This document shows positions 1 to 5,016 of a DNA stretch of 19,540 bases, piece by piece. Position 1 is the first letter of the stretch, and each line of letters begins with the position of its first letter. The DNA comes from Alphaproteobacteria bacterium UBA3637 (GTDB taxonomy: Bacteria; Pseudomonadota; Alphaproteobacteria; CAAHEQ01; UBA3637): positions 1-19,540 of the forward strand of contig DFKU01000066.1 in NCBI GenBank assembly GCA_002373615.1. Direction: 5' to 3'. The notes under the pieces are model-generated. The model made no database searches, was not told where the DNA came from, and saw only the letters and a program-made list of their open reading frames with translations. The translations under genes were made by a program, and so were the position numbers.

Positions 1-24
1 GATTGTATCTAAATCTACTATCAT
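1..24 (-). CDS. N-terminal end of an unidentified gene leaving the window (partial)
   Basis: Reading the minus strand from position 24 gives ATG followed by codons for M-I-V-D-L-D-T-I up to the window edge. Five bases before the ATG is a clean AAGGAG ribosome binding site (minus strand, about 30-35). The fragment is divergent from the Fic gene at 161. Eight residues are too few to name a family. The call rests only on the good ribosome binding site plus open frame, so it could be chance. Confidence 0.5.
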
Positions 25-64
25 TAGGACTCCTTACTTTCTGACATTTCTATTTATTCCTTAA

Positions 65-83
65 CGATTCAATAGTGGAATCG
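65..83. promoter_or_regulatory. Inverted repeat between divergent genes, possible operator
   Basis: CGATTC (65-70) and GAATCG (78-83) are perfect inverted copies with a 7-base spacer. They lie between the minus-strand start at 24 and the Fic promoter whose -35 box begins at 106. A dimeric regulator could bind here and act on both genes. On the plus strand the repeat is followed by a run of T, so a weak terminator for a gene reading in from the left is an alternative, but the stem is short and AT-rich and the plus-strand frame upstream shows no gene. Confidence 0.35.
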
Positions 84-105
84 ATTATTTTTTTACATTT
101 TATCC

Positions 106-134
106 TTGATTTAATGATAATTTAATGTTATAAT
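106..134 (+). promoter_or_regulatory. Sigma-70-type promoter of the Fic gene
   Basis: TTGATT (106-111), a 17-base spacer and a perfect TATAAT (129-134) lie 26 bases before the Fic start codon. Seen directly; strength and sigma factor are inferred. An AAGGAA ribosome binding site follows just before the ATG at 161. Confidence 0.75.
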
Positions 135-160
135 AACGATATATTTAAGGAAGAATCATT

Positions 161-1246
161 ATGACTTGGCAACCAAAATATACCATTACAAAAGAGATTT
201 TATCCAATCTGACACGCATTGAACAGGTCCGAGAAACATTTGAAAACAAACCGCTTTCCCCTGTCTTATTGAACTCTTTACATAATACTGCCAAGGTGTC
301 ATCCGTTCACTATTCCACAAAGATTGAGGGAAACCGTTTATCTATGGAACAGGTAGAAAGAACCTTGCATACGATGGCTAAAAAGGCAGAAACCTATCAT
401 CAACGGGATGAAAAAGAAGTAAAGGCATATTATGATGCCTTGAACTACATGGAAAAATATTTGGAAGAAGGTGGGATATTCACCGAAACCTTTATTCAAA
501 AGACACACACCTTGGTAGAAGGGCAAAAAAAGATTATTCCTTATCGAGAAACACAAAATGCCATTTACGACAGTGTGAGTGGTGGTTTGGTCTATTTACC
601 TCCTGAAGCCAAAGATGTACCTGTGTTTATGAAAGAAATGGTTGCTTGGGTTAAAGAAAACATTGATACTTTGCCGACACCCATTGTTGCAGGACTGATT
701 CACTATCAGTTTGTAACCATTCACCCATATTTTGACGGTAATGGTCGGACGGCTCGTTTAATTACCAGTTTTTTAATGAGAAAGTTCGGTTATGGATTAA
801 AGGGCATTTATTCTTTGGAAGAATACTACGCCAAAGATTTATCCAGTTATTATGCCGCTTTAGCAACACATCCGCACCATAATTATTATGAAGGGCGGCA
901 TGAGGCAGATTTAACAGGATGGTTGGAATACTTCATCAAAGGCGTGGCAGAAAGTTTTGAAAAGGTATCCGTTAAAGCCGAAGAAGAAATCAAAAAAGGT
1001 TTTACAGTGGATAAATCCCCTCTACTTAGGGAATTGGATATTAAGCAACGCAAAGCATTGGAGTTGTTTGTGGAATATAAAGAAATAACCTCTGGGCAAT
1101 TGGCAGGATACATGGGAATTTCTGAACAATCCGCACGCATTTTACTTAGGAAATGGATTGCCGAAGGATTTTTGCAGGTTGCTAATCAAGCAAAGAAAAA
1201 CAGGACATATACCCTGTCTGAAAAATATGAAGATTTGGTAAAATAA
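161..1246 (+). CDS. Fic family protein (AMPylase/NMPylase type) with C-terminal winged helix
   Basis: Fic proteins transfer a nucleotide monophosphate, usually AMP from ATP, onto a hydroxyl side chain of a target protein. The 361-residue product carries the core motif HPYFDGNGRTAR at residues 188-199, with the catalytic His188 and the anion-binding DGNGR loop intact. An STKIEG segment at 52-57 fits the inhibitory motif [ST]xxxE[GN] placed before the Fic core, so the enzyme is probably self-inhibited by Glu56. The C-terminal 60 or so residues (about 295-361) look like a winged helix-turn-helix, the common layout of solitary Fic proteins. The ATG at 161 is supported by an AAGGAA site and a promoter just upstream. 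The target is unknown; a stand-alone Fic regulator or toxin-like protein is the likely role. No antitoxin partner is visible downstream, which fits a protein with its own inhibitory helix. Confidence 0.93.
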   Translation: MTWQPKYTITKEILSNLTRIEQVRETFENKPLSPVLLNSLHNTAKVSSVHYSTKIEGNRLSMEQVERTLHTMAKKAETYHQRDEKEVKAYYDALNYMEKYLEEGGIFTETFIQKTHTLVEGQKKIIPYRETQNAIYDSVSGGLVYLPPEAKDVPVFMKEMVAWVKENIDTLPTPIVAGLIHYQFVTIHPYFDGNGRTARLITSFLMRKFGYGLKGIYSLEEYYAKDLSSYYAALATHPHHNYYEGRHEADLTGWLEYFIKGVAESFEKVSVKAEEEIKKGFTVDKSPLLRELDIKQRKALELFVEYKEITSGQLAGYMGISEQSARILLRKWIAEGFLQVANQAKKNRTYTLSEKYEDLVK

Positions 1247-1270
1247 TTTTTCTAAAAAAAAGTGAAAATA

Positions 1271-1307
1271 CGATCTTGACTTAAATGGAAAATTGTGTTG
1301 ATCGATC
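1271..1307 (+). promoter_or_regulatory. Promoter module 1, shared with the tyrosine recombinase gene
   Basis: CGATCTTGAC (1271-1280), 13-14 bases, then TGTGTTGATC (ending 1303) and a further GATC (1304-1307). The same two blocks recur with identical spacing at 3109-3141. TTGAC makes a good -35 box; TTGATC or TGATCG about 16-17 bases on would be a poor -10. GATC ends both blocks, so a regulator or methylation-sensitive site is possible. A GAAAGGAA ribosome binding site follows before the ATG at 1329. Confidence 0.5.
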
Positions 1308-1328
1308 GGGGTAACGAAAGGAAACACA

Positions 1329-1502
1329 ATGAATAAGGAACAAATCAAAGAAGCGATATTAGGTCAGCCAGATTGTCGGAAAGAGGATACACCCCTTTGC
1401 CAATTTGCCACATTTCATCCCGATATGGAAATGGTGGAGATTTTGTTAAAGGGGGCGGATATTCAAAAGAGCTTTAACAATCAGCCCCTCGGTTGGGATT
1501 AG
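1329..1502 (+). CDS. Small ankyrin-repeat-like protein (possible remnant)
   Basis: This 57-residue frame starts at an ATG preceded by AAAGGAA with good spacing and by a promoter-like module at 1271. Residues 21-47 (TPLCQFATFHPDMEMVEILL, then KGADIQ) match the ankyrin pattern TPLH-A---G--E-V--LL--GAD. One repeat alone is less than a folded ankyrin domain, so this is either a small protein from a repeat family or the 5' remnant of a longer gene. The frame stops with TAG at 1500. It lies 37 bases before the lipoprotein gene on the same strand and may be co-transcribed with it. Family call from the motif is fairly safe; function is unknown. Confidence 0.6.
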   Translation: MNKEQIKEAILGQPDCRKEDTPLCQFATFHPDMEMVEILLKGADIQKSFNNQPLGWD

Positions 1503-1539
1503 ATATTTTTTGCGTAGGCATTCGGGCTTGACAAGTAAG

Positions 1540-1932
1540 ATGAAAAACTTTATTATTCATCTTATGAAAAGTTTATTTTGTCTTATTTTATTATTTCTTG
1601 TGGGATGTTCATTTCAACCGAAAGAAGAGCGGTTTGTGAATCCGCTCTTCTATAAGGATATGGATTTATTATCCCAAGATGTTGATGTACGATTAACTCC
1701 AAAGGCAATTTTTTCAACATCTATTGTTCCTAAAAAGAATTGTAAATTATTAAAAAATACAAAAACAGAATTAGAATTTTCTTGTGATTTTGATCATCCG
1801 TTTCGGGGAAAAATTACCAACGAAATCTATCGTTATATCATTGAATATAAATCAAAAAATCGTGGATGCTATATCGTAAGAGAAGAAACAAATGGTGGCA
1901 AATCATGGTATTGCATTTATTTTGATGAATAG
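1540..1932 (+). CDS. Putative lipoprotein of unknown function
   Basis: The product begins with a positively charged start, a hydrophobic stretch and the lipobox LVGC, typical of a signal peptidase II substrate anchored by lipid to a membrane. The mature part is about 108 residues, polar, with four further cysteines (in CKLL, SCDF, GCYI and WYCIY), which could form disulfides outside the cytoplasm. I do not recognise the family. The start is uncertain: ATG 1540 gives 130 residues and ATG 1564 gives 122, both with an acceptable signal peptide and neither with a good ribosome binding site. The open frame extends to a TTG at 1510 but that start would spoil the signal peptide. An inverted repeat (1537-1563) wraps the first ATG and a second, 10-bp stem lies inside the gene at 1623-1651. 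Confidence 0.65.
   Translation: MKNFIIHLMKSLFCLILLFLVGCSFQPKEERFVNPLFYKDMDLLSQDVDVRLTPKAIFSTSIVPKKNCKLLKNTKTELEFSCDFDHPFRGKITNEIYRYIIEYKSKNRGCYIVREETNGGKSWYCIYFDE
1623..1651. repeat. 10-bp perfect inverted repeat inside the lipoprotein gene
   Basis: AGAAGAGCGG (1623-1632) and CCGCTCTTCT (1642-1651) form a perfect stem with a 9-base loop. It is much more GC-rich than its surroundings. There is no T-run after it, so it is not an intrinsic terminator. It lies within coding sequence for KEERFVNPLF, right after the signal peptide, so it may be an mRNA structure or chance. Confidence 0.5.
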
Positions 1933-1941
1933 TGCCAACCA

Positions 1942-2307
1942 TCAATAAAAAAGACATTCCAATTTTGAAATACCCAAATAAATGGATATTTCACGTGCTC
2001 CTATATAAAAAATATATCCCCAAATAAGTAAAAATAAGACATTTAGTAATGTTATTTTTATTTTTTTGAGAACAGAAAAGTGAAAATACTTTCTTTCGTT
2101 ATAAAGAACAACCATCCCCATTAAAATAGAGAGAAAAACACATAAAAGAAATACTATATAATTTACATCGGCAGGTTTTAAACTTTCTCCCCCAAAAACA
2201 CAATGATGTTTAAGGGTGGGGATTAAATAATATAATTGCAAAAGGTAAAAAAATCCCCACCATATAATAAAAATGATGTTTAATATCCAATGTGTTATTT
2301 TTATCAT
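1942..2307 (-). CDS. Small membrane protein with three predicted helices, possible immunity partner
   Basis: The 121-residue product has hydrophobic segments near residues 8-30, 49-69 and 85-105, joined by short basic or polar loops (NERKYFHF, LKKIKI), so it should be an inner-membrane protein. I do not recognise a family. It lies 32 bases downstream of the Tlde1-like gene on the same strand, and no terminator is seen between them, so the two are probably co-transcribed. Position straight after a peptidoglycan-targeting enzyme suggests an immunity or export role, but this is inference; known Tlde1 immunity proteins act in the periplasm, and a three-helix protein would be a different solution. 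The ATG at 2307 has no strong ribosome binding site. Confidence 0.65.
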   Translation of the reverse strand: MIKITHWILNIIFIIWWGFFYLLQLYYLIPTLKHHCVFGGESLKPADVNYIVFLLCVFLSILMGMVVLYNERKYFHFSVLKKIKITLLNVLFLLIWGYIFYIGAREISIYLGISKLECLFY

Positions 2308-2339
2308 AAGGTCACTATACCACTTTTTAGATAGAAAAT

Positions 2340-2828
2340 CTAGTATTCTACATGTATAATAACATCATATCTATTTTTTTCAAACCATTGGGAAAAATCT
2401 TTCATATCTTTCGTTAGATCAATACAACCAGCTGATCCAGGCGTTTTTCCTCCGTGAATGGAAAAACCGCTGCGATCATAAGTATTTGTTTCTTGCGATG
2501 GTATTAACCAAATACGATTTTCCCCCCAAGCATACGTACCCCCTGGCCATTCTCCTTTTCCTATATATGCACTTGTTTTCTGAAAAAGATTTAATTCTTC
2601 CCACTTTTGATGCTCGTCTTTTCTAGCCACATAGTTCCCTTCAGGAATTGGGCCATAATTTTTTAGATCCTGATAATTAGGGTGTTGAAATCCTGTTTTT
2701 CCTGATATAGCATTCCAACTTTTTTCTATTTTTCCATCTTCATACAAAAAGAGCTTGTGTCCATCAAATAATAGGTATTGATTTTCTTTTGTCATAACGG
2801 GGTGATTCCATGATGATTGATTTTCCAT
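2340..2828 (-). CDS. Tlde1/DUF2778-like L,D-transpeptidase-fold protein, possible peptidoglycan-targeting effector
   Basis: Proteins of this family act on peptidoglycan stem peptides (carboxypeptidase or D-amino-acid exchange) and include the Salmonella type VI effector Tlde1. The 162-residue product shows the family's GPIPEGNY segment at 59-66 and the active-site block IHGGKTPGSAGCIDL at 124-138, with His125 and the catalytic Cys135 in place. There is no signal peptide or lipobox, unlike housekeeping L,D-transpeptidases, so either it is delivered by a dedicated secretion system or it serves another purpose. The ATG at 2828 has a good AGGAG site (2835-2839). The leader holds a near-consensus promoter followed by two terminator hairpins. 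No secretion genes are present in the window. Family call is firm; effector role is inferred from the missing signal peptide and the membrane protein gene next door. Confidence 0.8.
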   Translation of the reverse strand: MENQSSWNHPVMTKENQYLLFDGHKLFLYEDGKIEKSWNAISGKTGFQHPNYQDLKNYGPIPEGNYVARKDEHQKWEELNLFQKTSAYIGKGEWPGGTYAWGENRIWLIPSQETNTYDRSGFSIHGGKTPGSAGCIDLTKDMKDFSQWFEKNRYDVIIHVEY

Positions 2829-2841
2829 TATTGACTCCTAT

Positions 2842-2872
2842 AAAAAAAGCCCATAGGGTTCATTCCTTATGG
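2842..2872 (-). terminator. Second intrinsic terminator in the leader of the Tlde1-like gene
   Basis: On the minus strand GTCCATA pairs with TATGGGC around a loop that continues with two more G-C pairs past one mismatch; seven T follow (plus-strand A run 2842-2848). It ends only a few bases before the AGGAG site of the downstream gene. A short frame on the minus strand, 2876 to 2838 (MSIRNEPYGLFL), crosses this hairpin and stops inside the ribosome binding site, but has no ribosome binding site of its own. Confidence 0.6.
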
Positions 2873-2876
2873 ACAT

Positions 2877-2904
2877 AAAAAAACAGGGCATAATCCACCC
2901 TGTT
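2877..2904 (-). terminator. First intrinsic terminator, about 5 bases after the predicted transcription start
   Basis: AACAGGG and CCCTGTT (2882-2888 and 2898-2904) form a perfect 7-bp stem with a 9-base loop, followed on the minus strand by seven T. Given the promoter at 2916-2944, initiation near 2909 would yield an RNA of only about 33 bases. No minus-strand gene lies upstream that this could serve, so it looks like a leader attenuator or the end of a tiny RNA. Confidence 0.75.
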
Positions 2905-2915
2905 AACCGTCTTGG

Positions 2916-2944
2916 ATTATAGCATAAATTGTCCTAAAAGTCAA
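2916..2944 (-). promoter_or_regulatory. Near-consensus sigma-70 promoter of the Tlde1-like gene
   Basis: On the minus strand TTGACT (plus 2939-2944), a 17-base spacer and a perfect TATAAT (plus 2916-2921). It is among the strongest promoters in the window by eye and points at the two terminators and the Tlde1-like gene. Confidence 0.8.
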
Positions 2945-2965
2945 GGATTATTTTCCTAATATTAA

Positions 2966-3097
2966 AATGTTAAAAAATCTACCTTTTTTAACATTATCCT
3001 CAAGAATCCCATAAAATCAACATTTTTGAAAACGCTCTAAAACCACCTCATTTCAAAATGTTTAACTTTATACATAAAAATCACTTTTTTTAACATT
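2966..3097. repeat. AT-rich repeat cluster upstream of the tyrosine recombinase, with a 12-6-12 palindrome
   Basis: The 12-mer TTTTTTAACATT occurs at 2984-2995 and 3086-3097, and inverted at 2966-2977. The first two copies form a perfect palindrome with a 6-base spacer (TCTACC, 2978-2983). Related AACATTTT/AAAATGTT pieces occur near 3018-3028 and 3054-3061 as an imperfect inverted pair. Together with the promoters at 2916 and 3109 this fills the gene-free stretch 2829-3187. The arms contain ATGTTAAA, also found in the XerD arm of dif sites, and 11-13 bp arms around a 6-8 bp spacer are the usual layout of a tyrosine recombinase core site. Operator sites for the flanking genes are the alternative. 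Confidence 0.55.
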
Positions 3098-3108
3098 TTT
3101 TATAAAAA

Positions 3109-3146
3109 CGATCTTGACCTTCTTTTCAAAATGTGTTGATCAGATC
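3109..3146 (+). promoter_or_regulatory. Promoter module 2, upstream of the tyrosine recombinase
   Basis: CGATCTTGAC (3109-3118) and TGTGTTGATC (3132-3141), followed by AGATC, repeat the module at 1271-1307 with the same distance between blocks. It precedes the recombinase start by about 45 bases; a GAAAGGA ribosome binding site lies just before the ATG at 3188. Confidence 0.5.
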
Positions 3147-3187
3147 AGCATAACCAAAATTGACCAATTTTTACGAAAGGACCCATT

Positions 3188-3769
3188 ATGGTAAATCAAG
3201 TTTTTATAGATGACAAAAAAATTAAAGATATTTTAACTTATATCCAAGGGATGAGACACGCGGAACAAATTCGGATGATGTTTCTTTGCTCACTCAATGG
3301 CATGAGGTCTATTAATTTTGCTTATCTTCAGGTTTCTGATGTTTACACCCCCGACCTAAAGGTTAAGGATGTTATTTGTCTGGATAAGGATAAAAATAAA
3401 GGAAAATTCGGGTGTTCTTATTACCTTAACACTCAGATGAAGAAAGAGTTTAAGGAGTATTTGGGGTATTTAAAGTCCAAAAATGATGAGATTACCCCTG
3501 AAACGTATCTGTTTACCTCACAAAAGTTAGGGAAACCTTATAACCGAGTAAGTATTAGTAGGCTGTTTTCAAGCATTTACCGCAAGTTTTCAATAGAAGG
3601 GGGAAGTCACTTGGGGCGTCACCTGTTCGTGAGTCGGCTTATCAATGCTGGCACGAATATCTGTTTGGTTCAGAAACTCGCCAACCATCGCAACATTTCC
3701 ACAACTCAAAGGTACTTCAATTATAATGAAACAATGCTCTCAAATGCTGTGGAGAATGTGACTATTTAG
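3188..3769 (+). CDS. Tyrosine recombinase, catalytic domain only
   Basis: The enzyme should cut and rejoin DNA through a 3'-phosphotyrosine. All active-site residues are visible: Arg40 (NGMRS), a hairpin lysine at 71 or 73, His141-x-x-Arg144 (HLGR), His167 (ANHRN) and Tyr176 in TTQRYF. At 193 residues it lacks the N-terminal core-binding domain of phage integrases and Xer proteins. This is the size and layout of FimB/FimE-type recombinases, which invert small promoter segments, though short orphan integrases also occur. The start is supported by GAAAGGA before the ATG. Its last 8 bases overlap the end of a small gene on the other strand. The repeat cluster at 2966-3097 is a candidate target or autoregulatory site. 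Class is certain; substrate is inference. Confidence 0.9.
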   Translation: MVNQVFIDDKKIKDILTYIQGMRHAEQIRMMFLCSLNGMRSINFAYLQVSDVYTPDLKVKDVICLDKDKNKGKFGCSYYLNTQMKKEFKEYLGYLKSKNDEITPETYLFTSQKLGKPYNRVSISRLFSSIYRKFSIEGGSHLGRHLFVSRLINAGTNICLVQKLANHRNISTTQRYFNYNETMLSNAVENVTI

Positions 3770-3947
3770 ACTTCTTCCGTCTCTTATTTTTTACTATTTT
3801 CTTGTTAAAGGGGTGTTTCTTGTAGTGCTCATCCACAGTTTCAACCCCCTTTACAGGTTGATTATTACCAACTTTAGCAACTTCTTCCAGAGACTTTTCT
3901 AAAATGCTCTTTTCTTTCTTTTTCTTAAAAATATCAAATAGTTTCAT
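3762..3947 (-). CDS. Small, very basic protein of unknown function
   Basis: A 61-residue product with lysine-rich ends (FKKKKEK near the start, KNKRRKKSK at the end) and no membrane segment. An AAAAGGA ribosome binding site stands before the ATG at 3947, which is the main reason to accept it. It is convergent with the tyrosine recombinase and overlaps its end by 8 bases, and it lies about 90 bases downstream of the TRL-like pair on the same strand. The composition could suit nucleic acid or ribosome binding, but I recognise no family and the lysine excess alone proves nothing. Confidence 0.55.
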   Translation of the reverse strand: MKLFDIFKKKKEKSILEKSLEEVAKVGNNQPVKGVETVDEHYKKHPFNKKIVKNKRRKKSK

Positions 3948-3983
3948 CCGTTTTCCTTTTGAACGTGACTATAAGAAATAATG

Positions 3984-4001
3984 TCTCTGATTTTACAGAG
4001 A
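3984..4001 (-). terminator. Weak hairpin after the TRL-like pair
   Basis: TCTCTG and CAGAGA pair perfectly around a 6-base loop, 34 bases past the stop of the second TRL-like gene. On the minus strand it is followed by a T-rich but interrupted stretch, so at best it is a weak intrinsic terminator. Confidence 0.35.
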
Positions 4002-4034
4002 GTTAATCAAATAGCCTCAGTAAATCCGCTTACA

Positions 4035-4388
4035 CTACTTTTGCCCAGGGAGTTCTGTACCGTATGCATGAACGGTTAATCGTCCAAACATTCCCAGTAT
4101 GCTTGTCCACTCATAATCTGCATACGCAGCCTTCTCAAGTAAACCATCTCTCAATGCTTTTTTTAGACCAGCATCACCAACAGCAAAGCTAAAATAATAC
4201 ACAGCAACATGTGTCGTTGATGACATTCCTTCTGTTGTTGATAATTTTGTCTTGTCTGTATTAAGAGTCAATGGGGCTTTTACATTAGTGTAAATTATCC
4301 CTGTTGATGGCTTAAATGGAGCACGAGGAGCAGAAACGCACCCTTGCAAGAATAGCATCACAAATAAAATTGCGAGCAATCTTTTCAT
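4035..4388 (-). CDS. TRL-like family lipoprotein (second of a pair)
   Basis: The 117-residue product starts with a signal peptide ending in the lipobox LQGC (Cys16), so the mature protein is lipid-anchored in the envelope. The rest follows its upstream neighbour: PFKPSTGIIYTNVKAPLTL near the front, then FAVGDAGLKKALRDGLLEKAAYADYEW and a final VHAYG. This matches the TRL-like protein pattern (GSLYT..K.P, GDASI..A...GGI, VDYE, VYG). The function of that family is not established. It begins 6 bases after the upstream gene's stop, with GGAGA before the ATG, so the two form an operon and are probably a tandem duplication that has diverged. It has an extra C-terminal tail (TELPGQK). Confidence 0.8.
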   Translation of the reverse strand: MKRLLAILFVMLFLQGCVSAPRAPFKPSTGIIYTNVKAPLTLNTDKTKLSTTEGMSSTTHVAVYYFSFAVGDAGLKKALRDGLLEKAAYADYEWTSILGMFGRLTVHAYGTELPGQK

Positions 4389-4394
4389 TGGTTA

Positions 4395-4715
4395 TTAGTC
4401 TCCATACACGTATACTGTTGTCTTTGTGAACAATCCGAAGAACACATTTACAAATTCATAATCGGTGTGCTTAATTGTTTTAATTCCACCATCTTTTGCA
4501 CCTGCTTGAATACTGTTATCACCAAAAGCAAACAAGCCCAAGAAACTATGAGATGAAGCACTACCAACTTTATGACCTAAATCGGTATTTTCGTAATCTA
4601 ATTGCAACGGGGCTTTTGTGTCATTATACAATGCACCTGTTGAGGGTTGGAACGGGGCTGTTGTACATCCAGCCAAGAGTAAAGCAACCACTGTTGTGGC
4701 TAATAATTTTTTCAT
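4395..4715 (-). CDS. TRL-like family lipoprotein (first of a pair)
   Basis: A 106-residue product with a lysine start, hydrophobic core and lipobox LAGC (Cys16). The mature part has the family's features: PFQPSTGALYNDTKAPLQL, then FAFGDNSIQAGAKDGGIKTIKHTDYEF and a terminal VYVYGD. The GD-S-I---A--GGI block is the clearest TRL-like signature. AAAGGA before the ATG at 4715 supports the start. A candidate promoter lies at 4755-4783, and a 14-bp palindrome (4731-4744) lies between it and the gene, which suggests control by a dimeric repressor. Family role unknown; surface or envelope lipoprotein is as far as the sequence goes. Confidence 0.83.
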   Translation of the reverse strand: MKKLLATTVVALLLAGCTTAPFQPSTGALYNDTKAPLQLDYENTDLGHKVGSASSHSFLGLFAFGDNSIQAGAKDGGIKTIKHTDYEFVNVFFGLFTKTTVYVYGD

Positions 4716-4730
4716 TTTGTAATCCTTTCT

Positions 4731-4744
4731 TTTAACATGTTAAA
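4731..4744. promoter_or_regulatory. 14-bp palindrome before the TRL-like pair, possible operator
   Basis: TTTAACATGTTAAA is a perfect palindrome, 16 bases upstream of the start codon at 4715 and just downstream of the predicted promoter. Its TTAACAT half matches the core of the repeats near the tyrosine recombinase (TTAACATT), so one protein might bind both places. Confidence 0.45.
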
Positions 4745-4754
4745 GTTATGAAGG

Positions 4755-4783
4755 GCTATAAGTCCTTCAAAGGTATATTACAA
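4755..4783 (-). promoter_or_regulatory. Candidate promoter of the TRL-like pair
   Basis: On the minus strand TTGTAA (plus 4778-4783), 17 bases, TATAGC (plus 4755-4760). Spacing is ideal but both boxes are imperfect, so this is a moderate call. Confidence 0.4.
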
Positions 4784-4950
4784 AATCATTTGATTATGAA
4801 ATGTAGTACTTTTGGGCAAATTCAAATCCAAATGTATATTCCCATAATTTGCGATATATTACTGATTTTTCAATATGTTCAGTAGTCTTTACCCAATAAA
4901 TTCAGTCATTTTTAATTTTTAAAAAAACATTTGCATTTTATCAAATGATT
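4784..4950. repeat. 11-bp inverted repeats upstream of the serine recombinase, possible res or inversion sites
   Basis: AATCATTTGAT (4784-4794) and its exact inverse ATCAAATGATT (4940-4950) enclose 145 bases between the TRL-like pair and the serine recombinase. Each copy is itself a small palindrome, ATCA and TGAT around a central TT or AA. Serine recombinases bind palindromic sites with a 2-base centre, and resolvase genes often lie directly beside their res site. A further TACTGA/TCAGTA pair lies inside. Predicted promoters of both flanking genes fall outside the enclosed segment, so simple operator sites are also possible. Nothing else is seen in 4716-5016. Confidence 0.45.
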
Positions 4951-5016
4951 AATTGCTAATACTTTTTGCAACGAAAAATCCTTTAGGTTCAATAAATAAA
5001 ATAAAAAGGATTGATT

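Noticed and set aside
338..556. Minus-strand open frame opposite the Fic gene
   Set aside because: Lies within a clear Fic coding frame, has no ribosome binding site and no family features; the same holds for the minus frames at 886-1140 and 1142-1348.
2966..3097. Replication origin iterons
   Set aside because: The repeats are AT-rich and include inverted copies, but no replication initiator gene is near and spacing is irregular; recombinase or operator sites are simpler.
4496..4735. Plus-strand open frame opposite a TRL-like gene
   Set aside because: Opposes a lipoprotein gene with clear signal peptide and family motifs; no ribosome binding site.
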